Source: JBFELO01 sp041552055
GTDB taxonomy: Bacteria > Acidobacteriota > Thermoanaerobaculia > Thermoanaerobaculales > Sulfomarinibacteraceae
Reading direction: 5' to 3'
DNA: 14,472 nt
Assembly (NCBI GenBank): GCA_041552055.1
Contig: JBFELO010000115.1
Span: forward strand, 1-14,472
Part shown: one piece after another, positions 1 to 5,042 of the stretch
Layout: each line of letters begins with the position of its first letter
Position numbering within the stretch: the stretch's first letter is position 1
Program-made: the position numbers and the translations under genes
Notes under the pieces: model-generated
Database searches by the model: none
What the model was told of the DNA's origin: nothing
What the model saw: only the letters and a program-made list of their open reading frames with translations

Positions 1-20
1 CAAATGATACGGGTTGGGGG

Positions 21-69
21 AGCAGTAAGCAGTGAGCAGGGGACTGGGGACCGGGATCTGGAATCGGAA
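21..69. repeat. Degenerate 7-bp tandem array (AGCAGTA type)
   Basis: Seven consecutive heptamers can be read in register. The first three are AGCAGTA, AGCAGTG and AGCAGGG, followed by GACTGGG, GACCGGG, ATCTGGA and ATCGGAA. The first three match the array at 1327-1361 and the last two resemble the ATCTGG arrays at 1925-1952 and 7313-7340, so this array joins both motif types. Confidence 0.6.
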
Positions 70-134
70 CGGACGGCGAGCACGTCGGGAGAGGAGGCGC
101 CGAAGCCACGTTGGCGTCTCCGATCGCGCGTGTG

Positions 135-202
135 GGTGCCAGGCACCCCCTTGGCTGGATTGGATTGTCCATGCCTGTGGGTACGACCGGGTGCCTGGCA
201 CC
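135..202 (+). repeat. Hairpin type A, copy 1 (GGTGCCAGGCACC arms)
   Basis: A 14-bp perfect inverted repeat pairs 135-148 with 189-202, around a 40-nt loop. Each arm is itself a near-palindrome, GGTGCC and GGCACC around one central base. The loop shares the order GGCTGG, TTGTCCA, GCCTG and CGACCG with copies at 6614-6680 and 14182-14246. A degenerate spacer block lies just upstream (about 78-106). Palindromes with GTGCCTGGCAC arms look like REP-type elements, but no partner transposase is seen here. Confidence 0.8.
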
Positions 203-255
203 GGACCCGCTCATTCGCTCGTACCACGGTGGGTGCGCCGAGGCGCACGCCACTC
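203..255 (+). repeat. Linker between hairpin A and hairpin B slots, copy 1
   Basis: This stretch shares CTCATTC, CGCCGAGGCGCA and CTC-CGCCTC in order with 6681-6750. It contains a small perfect palindrome, GTGCGCC-GA-GGCGCAC (233-248), which is partly kept in the other copy as CGCC-GA-GGCG. In both places it joins a type A hairpin to the next hairpin slot. Confidence 0.6.
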
Positions 256-421
256 GCGCCTCGTGCGGGCGTGCCGTCCTCTCGCTTTCTGCGGGGTGCC
301 GAGTACAGGATTTCGAGGTCCACGATCGCCGGGGGATCGTGTGGCAACGGGGCCTCGAAATTCTGTGCCGGGCTCCCACGGGGAGCGCTTCAGGGAGAGG
401 GCGCGTCGAAACCTCGCCGGC
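256..421 (+). repeat. Dispersed module, hairpin type B, copy 1
   Basis: This copy aligns without gaps to 1497-1662, and its first 132 nt or so align to 14337-14472. Order: CTCGTGCGGGCGTGCCGTCC leader, CTCTCGCTTTCTGCGGGG, then a long stem whose arms are 300-319 and 353-372. Inside lies a second hairpin, CACGATC-7 nt-GATCGTG (321-341). The GGGAGCGC...GGGAGAGGGCGC spacer follows (380-404). Compared with copy 2 the stem region differs at 302 and 367: one change gives an A-C mismatch and the other converts a T-A pair to T-G, so the stem is slightly weakened here. Confidence 0.85.
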
Positions 422-444
422 CCTACCTACTGAGAGACTACGCC

Positions 445-463
445 GCGCGCAGGCGCTGCGCGC
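445..463. repeat. Small GC hairpin after the dispersed module, copy 1
   Basis: A perfect 8-bp stem GCGCGCAG/CTGCGCGC encloses a 3-nt loop. A related hairpin with GCGCGCA/TGCGCGC arms and a longer loop lies at the same relative place after module copy 2 (1683-1703). No T-run follows on either strand, so I do not call it an intrinsic terminator. Confidence 0.5.
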
Positions 464-552
464 CCAGGTGCTCCGGTGGGTGGCCGAGGGACCGGCGGCA
501 ATCACGGGTGGGTGTGGGATCCGGCTTCGCGCTTCCGCGCTGCGCCGTGACA

Positions 553-587
553 CATCCAGCATCCAGCATCCGGCATCCAGCTTCGGG
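553..587. repeat. 7-bp tandem array CATCCAG beside the vapC stop
   Basis: Five heptamers stand in register: CATCCAG, CATCCAG, CATCCGG, CATCCAG and CTTCGGG. The array ends about 12-18 bp beyond the vapC stop codon, in what would be its 3' untranslated region. On the vapC strand it reads as repeats of CTGGATG. Confidence 0.75.
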
Positions 588-598
588 TGGGGAATTGG

Positions 599-1006
599 TC
601 ACGTCCGAGGCGAGACCACCGACAGGCCGGCCGACCTGGCGGCCGCAGCGAGCCGGTCGTCGTAGACCACCATCGCCTCGATTTCGTCGTCCAGGCTCAA
701 CGCAGATGCAAGGTGGATCGCGTCGAGGCTGCGTAGACTGACCGGGGCCAACTCGGCTGCGTGTTCGAGCACCTTGAGATCGACGGCCAGCAGGTGAACG
801 GCGCGTACGACGTCGCGAGCCTGGGAGGCGACTCGCTTCGACTTGGAAGCACGGCGCGCGGCGCGAACCACCTCGACCGCAGCGACAGCGCTGGAAACGA
901 GATGCTCGCGATCGGAAATGAAACGCACGAGCGCCGCGCTCTCCGGCTCCGCCAACACGAGCTTGACCAGGGCGGAGGAGTCTACGTAGAGGAGTCGGTC
1001 GCTCAT
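599..1006 (-). CDS. vapC: VapC-family PIN-domain toxin (ribonuclease)
   Basis: A 135-aa PIN-domain protein, the usual VapC size. VapC toxins are Mg-dependent endoribonucleases that cleave tRNA or rRNA and are neutralised by their antitoxin. The acidic active-site set is visible: D9 in LYVDSSALVKL, E45 in AAVEVVRA, D95 in SLDAIHLA, and D116/D117 near VVYDDRL. The SLDAIHLASA block is characteristic of the fold. The ATG at 1006 is chosen because it overlaps the upstream antitoxin stop as ATGA, implying translational coupling; the frame stays open further upstream, but that part is the antitoxin gene in another frame. Family and pairing are clear. The RNA target cannot be told from sequence. Confidence 0.93.
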   Translation of the reverse strand: MSDRLLYVDSSALVKLVLAEPESAALVRFISDREHLVSSAVAAVEVVRAARRASKSKRVASQARDVVRAVHLLAVDLKVLEHAAELAPVSLRSLDAIHLASALSLDDEIEAMVVYDDRLAAAARSAGLSVVSPRT

Positions 1007-1287
1007 CGGCTGCGCTGCTCGTCCAACGCGTCGCTGATGGTGACCTCGGTCTCGGCCTCGATGGGCGCCCCGAGCTCGTCGATCGAGCCGCGCGCCGGAG
1101 CGAGCCGGCCCTCGGCCATCAGCCGGGCGATCGGGCCGGACGCATCCGTGAGCGGCCCGAGAACCGCGACCGGACGGCCGCGGGAGAGCACGCGCAGGCG
1201 CTCGCCCTGGAGCACCCTGCGGAGGTACTTGCTGATGTTTTGCCGAAGCTCGCGAACGTTCACGTCGTCGGTGATGTCGTGCCTCAT
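1003..1287 (-). CDS. vapB: Phd/YefM-type antitoxin paired with VapC
   Basis: A 94-aa antitoxin whose N-terminal half (VRELRQNISKYLRRVLQGE and RLRVLSRGRPVAVLGPL) matches the Phd/YefM fold: a dimeric DNA-binding domain that represses its own promoter. The C-terminal half (about 50-94) should be the part that wraps VapC. Its stop overlaps the vapC start as ATGA. ATG 1287 is chosen because a TGCTACCAT extended -10-like box lies 7 nt upstream, which would give a leaderless message; an in-frame ATG at 1296 would add three residues. No Shine-Dalgarno sequence is visible before either. The vapB symbol follows the toxin partner, although the fold is Phd-like. Confidence 0.9.
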   Translation of the reverse strand: MRHDITDDVNVRELRQNISKYLRRVLQGERLRVLSRGRPVAVLGPLTDASGPIARLMAEGRLAPARGSIDELGAPIEAETEVTISDALDEQRSR

Positions 1288-1305
1288 GTAGCACATGGTA
1301 GCACA
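1286..1305 (-). promoter_or_regulatory. Probable vapBC promoter/operator
   Basis: On the minus strand two copies of TGTGCTAC stand exactly 10 bp apart (1305-1298 and 1295-1288). The first includes TGCTACCAT, which fits an extended -10 element (TGnTAnnnT), and the predicted start of transcription falls at or next to the vapB ATG. Repeats one helical turn apart over the promoter suit autorepression by the VapBC complex. No clear -35 box is visible. Confidence 0.5.
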
Positions 1306-1326
1306 ACGAGGCAGCAGGAGGTCGTG

Positions 1327-1361
1327 AGCAGTCGGCAGTAAGCAGTAAGCAGCAAGCAGAG
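1327..1361. repeat. 7-bp tandem array AGCAGTA upstream of vapB
   Basis: Five heptamers stand in register: AGCAGTC, GGCAGTA, AGCAGTA, AGCAGCA and AGCAGAG. It matches the start of the array at 21-69. It lies about 30 bp upstream of the inferred vapBC promoter. Confidence 0.75.
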
Positions 1362-1450
1362 GCTCTGGGAGTCCGGTGGTCCAAGGAGCAGTAACCAGCG
1401 GTGGGTTGGGAGGCGTCGAGGACGATGAGCGGACAATCGCGCCACTGACT

Positions 1451-1496
1451 GCGCCTTCGGTGTCAGGCAGTCGAAGCGACCAGCAGGCCGACGACA
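1451..1496 (+). repeat. Conserved module linker (GGTGTCAG to ACGACAG), copy
   Basis: This reads GCGCCTTCGGTGTCAG, then CGAAGCGA, then CCGACGACAGCGC. The same order of blocks occurs at 6850-6900, 7111-7162 and 14291-14340, in each case leading into a hairpin module. It shows that the repeat unit is larger than the hairpin alone. Confidence 0.6.
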
Positions 1497-1662
1497 GCGC
1501 CTCGTGCGGGCGTGCCGTCCTCTCGCTTTCTGCGGGGTGCCGGGTACAGGATTTCGAGGTCCACGATCGCCGGGGGATCGTGTGGCAACGGGGCCTCGAA
1601 ATTCTGTACCGGGCTCCCACGGGGAGCGCTTCAGGGAGAGGGCGCCTCGAAGCTCCGCCGGT
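1497..1662 (+). repeat. Dispersed module, hairpin type B, copy 2
   Basis: The stem arms 1541-1560 and 1594-1613 pair over 20 positions with one mismatch and one G-T pair (arm core GGTACAGGATTTCGAGG). The inner hairpin is CACGATC-7 nt-GATCGTG at 1562-1582. The spacer GGGGAGCGC...GGGAGAGGGCGC follows at 1621-1645. From 1501 to 1632 it differs from 14341-14472 at only two positions (1503-1504). It differs from copy 1 at two positions in the stem region. Confidence 0.88.
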
Positions 1663-1682
1663 CTCGCCGATCAAGAGGCCTC

Positions 1683-1703
1683 GCGCGCAGACGGGGTGCG
1701 CGC
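1683..1703. repeat. Small GC hairpin after the dispersed module, copy 2
   Basis: A 7-bp stem GCGCGCA/TGCGCGC encloses a 7-nt loop. It takes the same place relative to module copy 2 as 445-463 does to copy 1, with the arms kept and the loop changed. Confidence 0.5.
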
Positions 1704-1718
1704 CTACGCTATCAACCG

Positions 1719-1852
1719 TCATTCTGAGCGAGCGCAGCGAGCGAAGAATCCCCCGAACCCTCCGGAGCGACGACCCGATCGCGTCGGCGCTCTTGCTTGA
1801 GGGGATCCTTCGCTCCCTCCGCCCCTGTGGGCCTCCGTTCGCTCAGGATGAC
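1719..1852. repeat. Long imperfect palindrome, GTCATTCTGAGCG family
   Basis: The outer arm GTCATTCTGAGCGA (1719-1732) pairs with TCGCTCAGGATGAC (1839-1852) at 13 of 14 positions. An inner arm GCGAAGAATCCCC (1741-1753) pairs with GGGGATCCTTCGC (1801-1813) at 12 of 13. The 47-nt centre includes CGATCGCG. From memory, palindromic repeats beginning GTCATTCTGAGCG are scattered through many environmental bacterial genomes. No coding capacity is seen. Confidence 0.75.
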
Positions 1853-1875
1853 ACGTGTTCTGGTGCGGGCGGTGG

Positions 1876-1907
1876 AGCCGCATAGCCGTACAGCCGTAAG
1901 GCCGCAA
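1876..1907. repeat. 8-bp tandem array (AGCCGTAA type)
   Basis: Four octamers stand in register: AGCCGCAT, AGCCGTAC, AGCCGTAA and GGCCGCAA. This period differs from the 7-bp arrays nearby. Confidence 0.55.
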
Positions 1908-1924
1908 GGGCCGGGTGCGAGGGG

Positions 1925-1952
1925 GATCTGGAATCTGCCATCTGGCATCTGG
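1925..1952. repeat. 7-bp tandem array CATCTGG beside the helicase stop
   Basis: Four heptamers stand in register: GATCTGG, AATCTGC, CATCTGG and CATCTGG. The array ends about 12 bp beyond the helicase stop codon. Read on the helicase strand it is CCAGATG repeats, close to those after the VOC gene. Confidence 0.75.
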
Positions 1953-1964
1953 CCGGCCTGGGGG

Positions 1965-4391
1965 TCACCACTCGCCGAAGAAGTCGCGCACTGCATGCTC
2001 GGGGTCCTCGCGCAGCATGGTGGTCGGGTCCTCGTCGGTCCACTCCTCGGGCAGGAGTCGGGCGTAGCGAGGGTCCTGGAAGCGACGGCACATCAGCACG
2101 ATCACTCCGCGGTCGTCGTCCGAGCGGAAGATCCGACCGGCGGCCTGGACGACCCGGGTGAGGCCGGGGACGAGGTAGGCGTAGCCGAAGCCGTGGCCGT
2201 AGAACTCCTGGTAGTAGGCCTTGAGGAGCTCACGCTCGGTATTGAACTGGGGCAGGCCGGGTGACACGACGATGACCTGGGACAGCATGTCGCCGGGGTA
2301 GTCCACTCCCTCGGCGAAGATTCCGCCGAGCACAGCCAGGACGAGATGGGGGTCGCCGTTGGACAGAGCCTCGAGGAACTCGCGCTGCGTGGCGTCGGAT
2401 GACCCGGGCTCCTGGAGCAGCAGTGAGTGGGTGGTGGGCGGCAGCCGGTCCGCCACGGCGGACAGGAACTCGTAACTGGGGAATAGGGTGAGCACATTGT
2501 GCCGGGGCGCCGCGAGCCGGCCGATCCAGGCCGCGATCCGGTCGAAGTGACGGTTTCGGTTGCGGTAGGTAGTGTCCACGTCCTCGATCGCCAGGACGAG
2601 CCGGTTTTCGGCCGGAAACGGCGACCTCACGCGAAGCTCGTCGGTTCGATGCTGGTCGAAGCCGAGCAGGTCGCGGTAGAAGTCAAAGGGCTCCAGGGTC
2701 GCGGACATGGCGACCGCACCGGCGCTCTCGTCGAGCAGCTGGCCCAGGAAGCGGGACGCGTCGAGACAGAAGATCTTGATGCGCTCGAGACCGCCGCGGC
2801 CACGAGTGGCGAGGTGGACGAACTCGTCACCGCCGAACATGAGCACGCGGTGGAAGCGCGTGAACGCGAGGAAAACGTCCATCACCGGGTCGTCGGCCAC
2901 CCAGAGGTCGTTCTCGCGCTTGTACATGAAGTACGACAGCATGGCGCCGTCCCATTCGATCCGCTGGCCGGAGAGGCGCTCCCGGTCGAATTCGACGATT
3001 CGTTCTCCGGTCTCGCCGGCCGGCAGCGCCTCCGACACGACCTCCACGACCTCCAGGGCGAGGTCCCCGACCAGGGTTCGGAGCTGTCGGTAGACGGTGT
3101 TGTCCCGAGTCTGGAGAAATGAGCGCGCCCGCTCGAGGAGCTCCGTATCCAGCTCCGGGGAGTAGTACTCGCGACTCCTGTCCACGAGGTTGTGGGCCTC
3201 GTCGATTACGAGCACCGCGTCCCGCAGGGCGCCGCCGTGGAGCAGCGCGCCGAGGCCGATGTTGGGATCGAACACGTAGTTGTAGTCGCACACCACGAGA
3301 TCGACGTCCGGCAGCAGGTCGAGGCTGACCTCGAACGGACACACCTCGTGCTCGCGTGCCGCGTGAAAGACGTCGTCGGGGTCCTGGTGGTGGTCGCTGT
3401 CGAGCAATCGCTTCAGCAGTTGCGTCCTGATCAGCTTGATGCCGTACTCGCGGGCGTAGGGGCAGAATTCCTCATGGCAGATGATCTCGGCGTTCGCGCA
3501 CATCTTGCCCTTGGCGCGGAGCTGCAGCGAGCGGAACAGCCCGTCCTGCATCGCACGGGCGGTGTCGACCGCGATCTTCTGCTGCAGGGTCTTGGCGGTG
3601 AGGAAGAACAGGCGCTGGCCGCGTGACAGCGCGACCCGTAGGGCGGGGTGGAGCACCGCGGCGGTCTTGCCGCAGCCCGTGGGAGCCCGCAGCAGCAGGT
3701 GCCGACCCTGCTCGAGCGACTCGGCCACGGCGTCCGCGATACGCTCCTGGACCGGTCTAGGCTCGTCGTGTGGGAAGCGCAGCAGTTCGGCGGCCTCGCG
3801 CAATCGCCTCAGACGCTCAAGGCGGCGGCGTTCGGCCGAGACCAGCCGATGGACCGTCTGCGTCAGCCAGGCGAGGACCGACTCGGGATCCCACTCGACC
3901 TCCTCGTCCTCCATCGCGGTGCTGACGATGTCGACCAGGATCAGGCGCGCGCTGACCGGCTGGTGGTGCGGCGAGAGCATGAAGGCGTACAGCGCGGCCT
4001 GCCGGCGAAACCGCTCCATGCGCTCCTTGTGGTAGAGGTTGCGAAGATCGACCGCGAAGTGCAGAGTCTTGATCTCGTCGATTCTGACCGGCACCCCGTC
4101 CTGGTACGCGACGCCGTCGGCCCGGCCCGAGATAGCGAGGGTCCAGCCTTCGATCTCGAGTTCTGTCTGGGCGTGGACCTCGGCCTGGAAGTTCGCATCG
4201 CCGGTCGCGAGCTCGACCTGGACCCGGCGGTGAAGCTCCTGGCCCAGCCACATCCGCGAGAGCCCGGTGCCCGACAGGCCAATAGCGCGCTGACCGTCGT
4301 CACCGCAGAGGTCACGGACGCCGGCGACGATGCGGCGCTGCTCGAGGTCGATCTCCACAGTCACCGGGGCATTGTACGTGTTACGATCCAT
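1965..4391 (-). CDS. PD-(D/E)XK nuclease fused to XPD/DinG-like Fe-S DNA helicase
   Basis: An 808-aa two-part DNA enzyme. Residues about 45-160 look like a RecB/Cas4-type nuclease: LGQELH (H54), SGRADG (D92) and DEIKT (E106, K108). The rest is a superfamily 2 XPD/Rad3-type helicase: Walker A APTGCGKT (236-243), four cysteines spaced as in the Fe-S domain (C298, C305, C310, C351), VIDEAH (395-400), AMSATL (561-566), GIFAEGVDYPGD (690-701) and QAAGRIFRS (749-757). Such helicases unwind DNA 5' to 3'; the nuclease suggests a repair or DNA-processing role in the cytoplasm. ATG 4391 begins the recognisable protein. The frame runs open to 5837, but the extra part is antisense to the lipoprotein and PilZ genes. 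A GAGG lies about 14 nt upstream, so the ribosome site is weak. Family is sure; substrate is unknown. Confidence 0.92.
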   Translation of the reverse strand: MDRNTYNAPVTVEIDLEQRRIVAGVRDLCGDDGQRAIGLSGTGLSRMWLGQELHRRVQVELATGDANFQAEVHAQTELEIEGWTLAISGRADGVAYQDGVPVRIDEIKTLHFAVDLRNLYHKERMERFRRQAALYAFMLSPHHQPVSARLILVDIVSTAMEDEEVEWDPESVLAWLTQTVHRLVSAERRRLERLRRLREAAELLRFPHDEPRPVQERIADAVAESLEQGRHLLLRAPTGCGKTAAVLHPALRVALSRGQRLFFLTAKTLQQKIAVDTARAMQDGLFRSLQLRAKGKMCANAEIICHEEFCPYAREYGIKLIRTQLLKRLLDSDHHQDPDDVFHAAREHEVCPFEVSLDLLPDVDLVVCDYNYVFDPNIGLGALLHGGALRDAVLVIDEAHNLVDRSREYYSPELDTELLERARSFLQTRDNTVYRQLRTLVGDLALEVVEVVSEALPAGETGERIVEFDRERLSGQRIEWDGAMLSYFMYKRENDLWVADDPVMDVFLAFTRFHRVLMFGGDEFVHLATRGRGGLERIKIFCLDASRFLGQLLDESAGAVAMSATLEPFDFYRDLLGFDQHRTDELRVRSPFPAENRLVLAIEDVDTTYRNRNRHFDRIAAWIGRLAAPRHNVLTLFPSYEFLSAVADRLPPTTHSLLLQEPGSSDATQREFLEALSNGDPHLVLAVLGGIFAEGVDYPGDMLSQVIVVSPGLPQFNTERELLKAYYQEFYGHGFGYAYLVPGLTRVVQAAGRIFRSDDDRGVIVLMCRRFQDPRYARLLPEEWTDEDPTTMLREDPEHAVRDFFGEW

Positions 4392-4415
4392 CTTCGATTT
4401 CGAACCTCGTTGGAC

Positions 4416-4420
4416 AGGAG
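4416..4420 (+). promoter_or_regulatory. Ribosome binding site of the lipoprotein gene
   Basis: AGGAG lies 7 nt before the ATG at 4428, fixing that start. It sits in the 36-bp divergent gap, so the promoters of both this gene and the helicase must extend into the opposite reading frame. Confidence 0.65.
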
Positions 4421-4427
4421 CTGAAGC

Positions 4428-4919
4428 ATGCGACGTGCAAGACCAATTTGGCTGGGGTCGTTGTTGGCGTGCCTGGTTGCGTGTCAGCCGTGCCAGGACA
4501 GTCCCGACGCGGCCCGTGAGGAGATCCGGAGCGCCGATGTCGCCCTCGACCTGGCGGCGGCGGAGAAGGACCTCGAACGGTTCACGGACCTCATCGACGA
4601 AGAGGCCGTGTTCTACGGCGCTCAGGAAATCCACGAGGGTCGTGCGGCCGTGGTCCAGAACTGGGCGCAGCTGTTCGAACCCGGCGGCCCCACGACCCTG
4701 AGGTGGCAGCCGCTCGATGTGAAGGTGGCGCGCTCCGGCGACCTCGGCTACACACGCGGTCAGTACCAGCTGACGACAGTCGGCGAGGACGGTAGCACGA
4801 CTCGATCGTCCGGGTCGTACGTGACGATCTGGCGCAAGTCGACCGGGGACGGATTGTGGCGGGCGGTGCTCGACATCGGGACGCCGCCGCAGCCGGCGCA
4901 GATGCCCGCTGAAGAGTGA
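4428..4919 (+). CDS. SnoaL/DUF4440-like lipoprotein
   Basis: A 163-aa small exported protein. The N-terminus MRRARPIWLGSLLACLVAC has a positive start, a hydrophobic core and a lipobox LVAC (C19), so it should be a lipoprotein anchored outside the inner membrane. The mature part looks like the NTF2-like SnoaL/DUF4440 fold: a helical AAAEKDLERFTDLIDEEAVFYG segment, the EIHEGRAAVVQNWAQLF helix, then strands including GDLGYTRGQYQLT and SGSYVTIWRK ending in LWRAVLDIGTPP. These proteins bind small molecules or have unknown roles; no catalytic residues can be named. The start has AGGAG at 4416-4420, 7 nt before the ATG. It diverges from the helicase with only 36 bp between starts, and precedes the PilZ gene by 123 bp on the same strand. 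Confidence 0.8.
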   Translation: MRRARPIWLGSLLACLVACQPCQDSPDAAREEIRSADVALDLAAAEKDLERFTDLIDEEAVFYGAQEIHEGRAAVVQNWAQLFEPGGPTTLRWQPLDVKVARSGDLGYTRGQYQLTTVGEDGSTTRSSGSYVTIWRKSTGDGLWRAVLDIGTPPQPAQMPAEE

Positions 4920-5030
4920 CCGCAGCCGTGCGGCGCAGCGTTTCGCCCGTTGGGGTACACTGTGCACACGCAGAAGATGGATGGAAGTGACGGGCGGATC
5001 GGCGCCGGGTTTGAACCACTCCCACACCAC

Positions 5031-5036
5031 GGGGGA
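5031..5036 (+). promoter_or_regulatory. Ribosome binding site that decides the PilZ-AMIN start
   Basis: GGGGGA lies 6 nt before the ATG at 5043. The frame is open upstream to 4950, but that segment has no ribosome site and no domain resemblance, so 5043 is preferred. Confidence 0.6.
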
Positions 5037-5042
5037 ACAGAC

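Larger units (their letters stand above)
1..598. other. Gene-free gap 1: hairpin modules and heptamer repeats
   Basis: No credible gene is seen here. Open frames exist on both strands, but they run through the repeats and match no family I recognise. The contents in order are a degenerate heptamer array (21-69), a degenerate spacer copy (about 78-106), a GTGCCAGGCAC-type hairpin (135-202), a linker (203-255), a near-identical copy of the dispersed module (256-421), a small GC hairpin (445-463), and a second heptamer array (553-587). The gap lies downstream of vapC, which ends at 599 on the minus strand. Confidence 0.8.
1297..1964. other. Gene-free gap 2: heptamers, module copy 2, palindrome
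   Basis: No gene is supported here; short open frames on both strands run through repeats. In order: a heptamer array (1327-1361), a linker (about 1451-1496), dispersed module copy 2 (1497-1662), a small hairpin (1683-1703), a long GTCATTCTGAGCG palindrome (1719-1852), an octamer array (1876-1907), and a heptamer array (1925-1952). It separates the vapBC promoter from the end of the helicase gene. Confidence 0.8.

Noticed and set aside
4..741. Long open frame (245 codons) on the plus strand at the left end
   Set aside because: It runs through the hairpin modules and heptamer repeats, ends antisense inside vapC, and shows no recognisable domain. GC-rich sequence gives such frames by chance.
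4950..5042. Earlier start for the PilZ-AMIN gene
   Set aside because: The segment has no ribosome site and low domain likeness, whereas the ATG at 5043 has GGGGGA 6 nt upstream.
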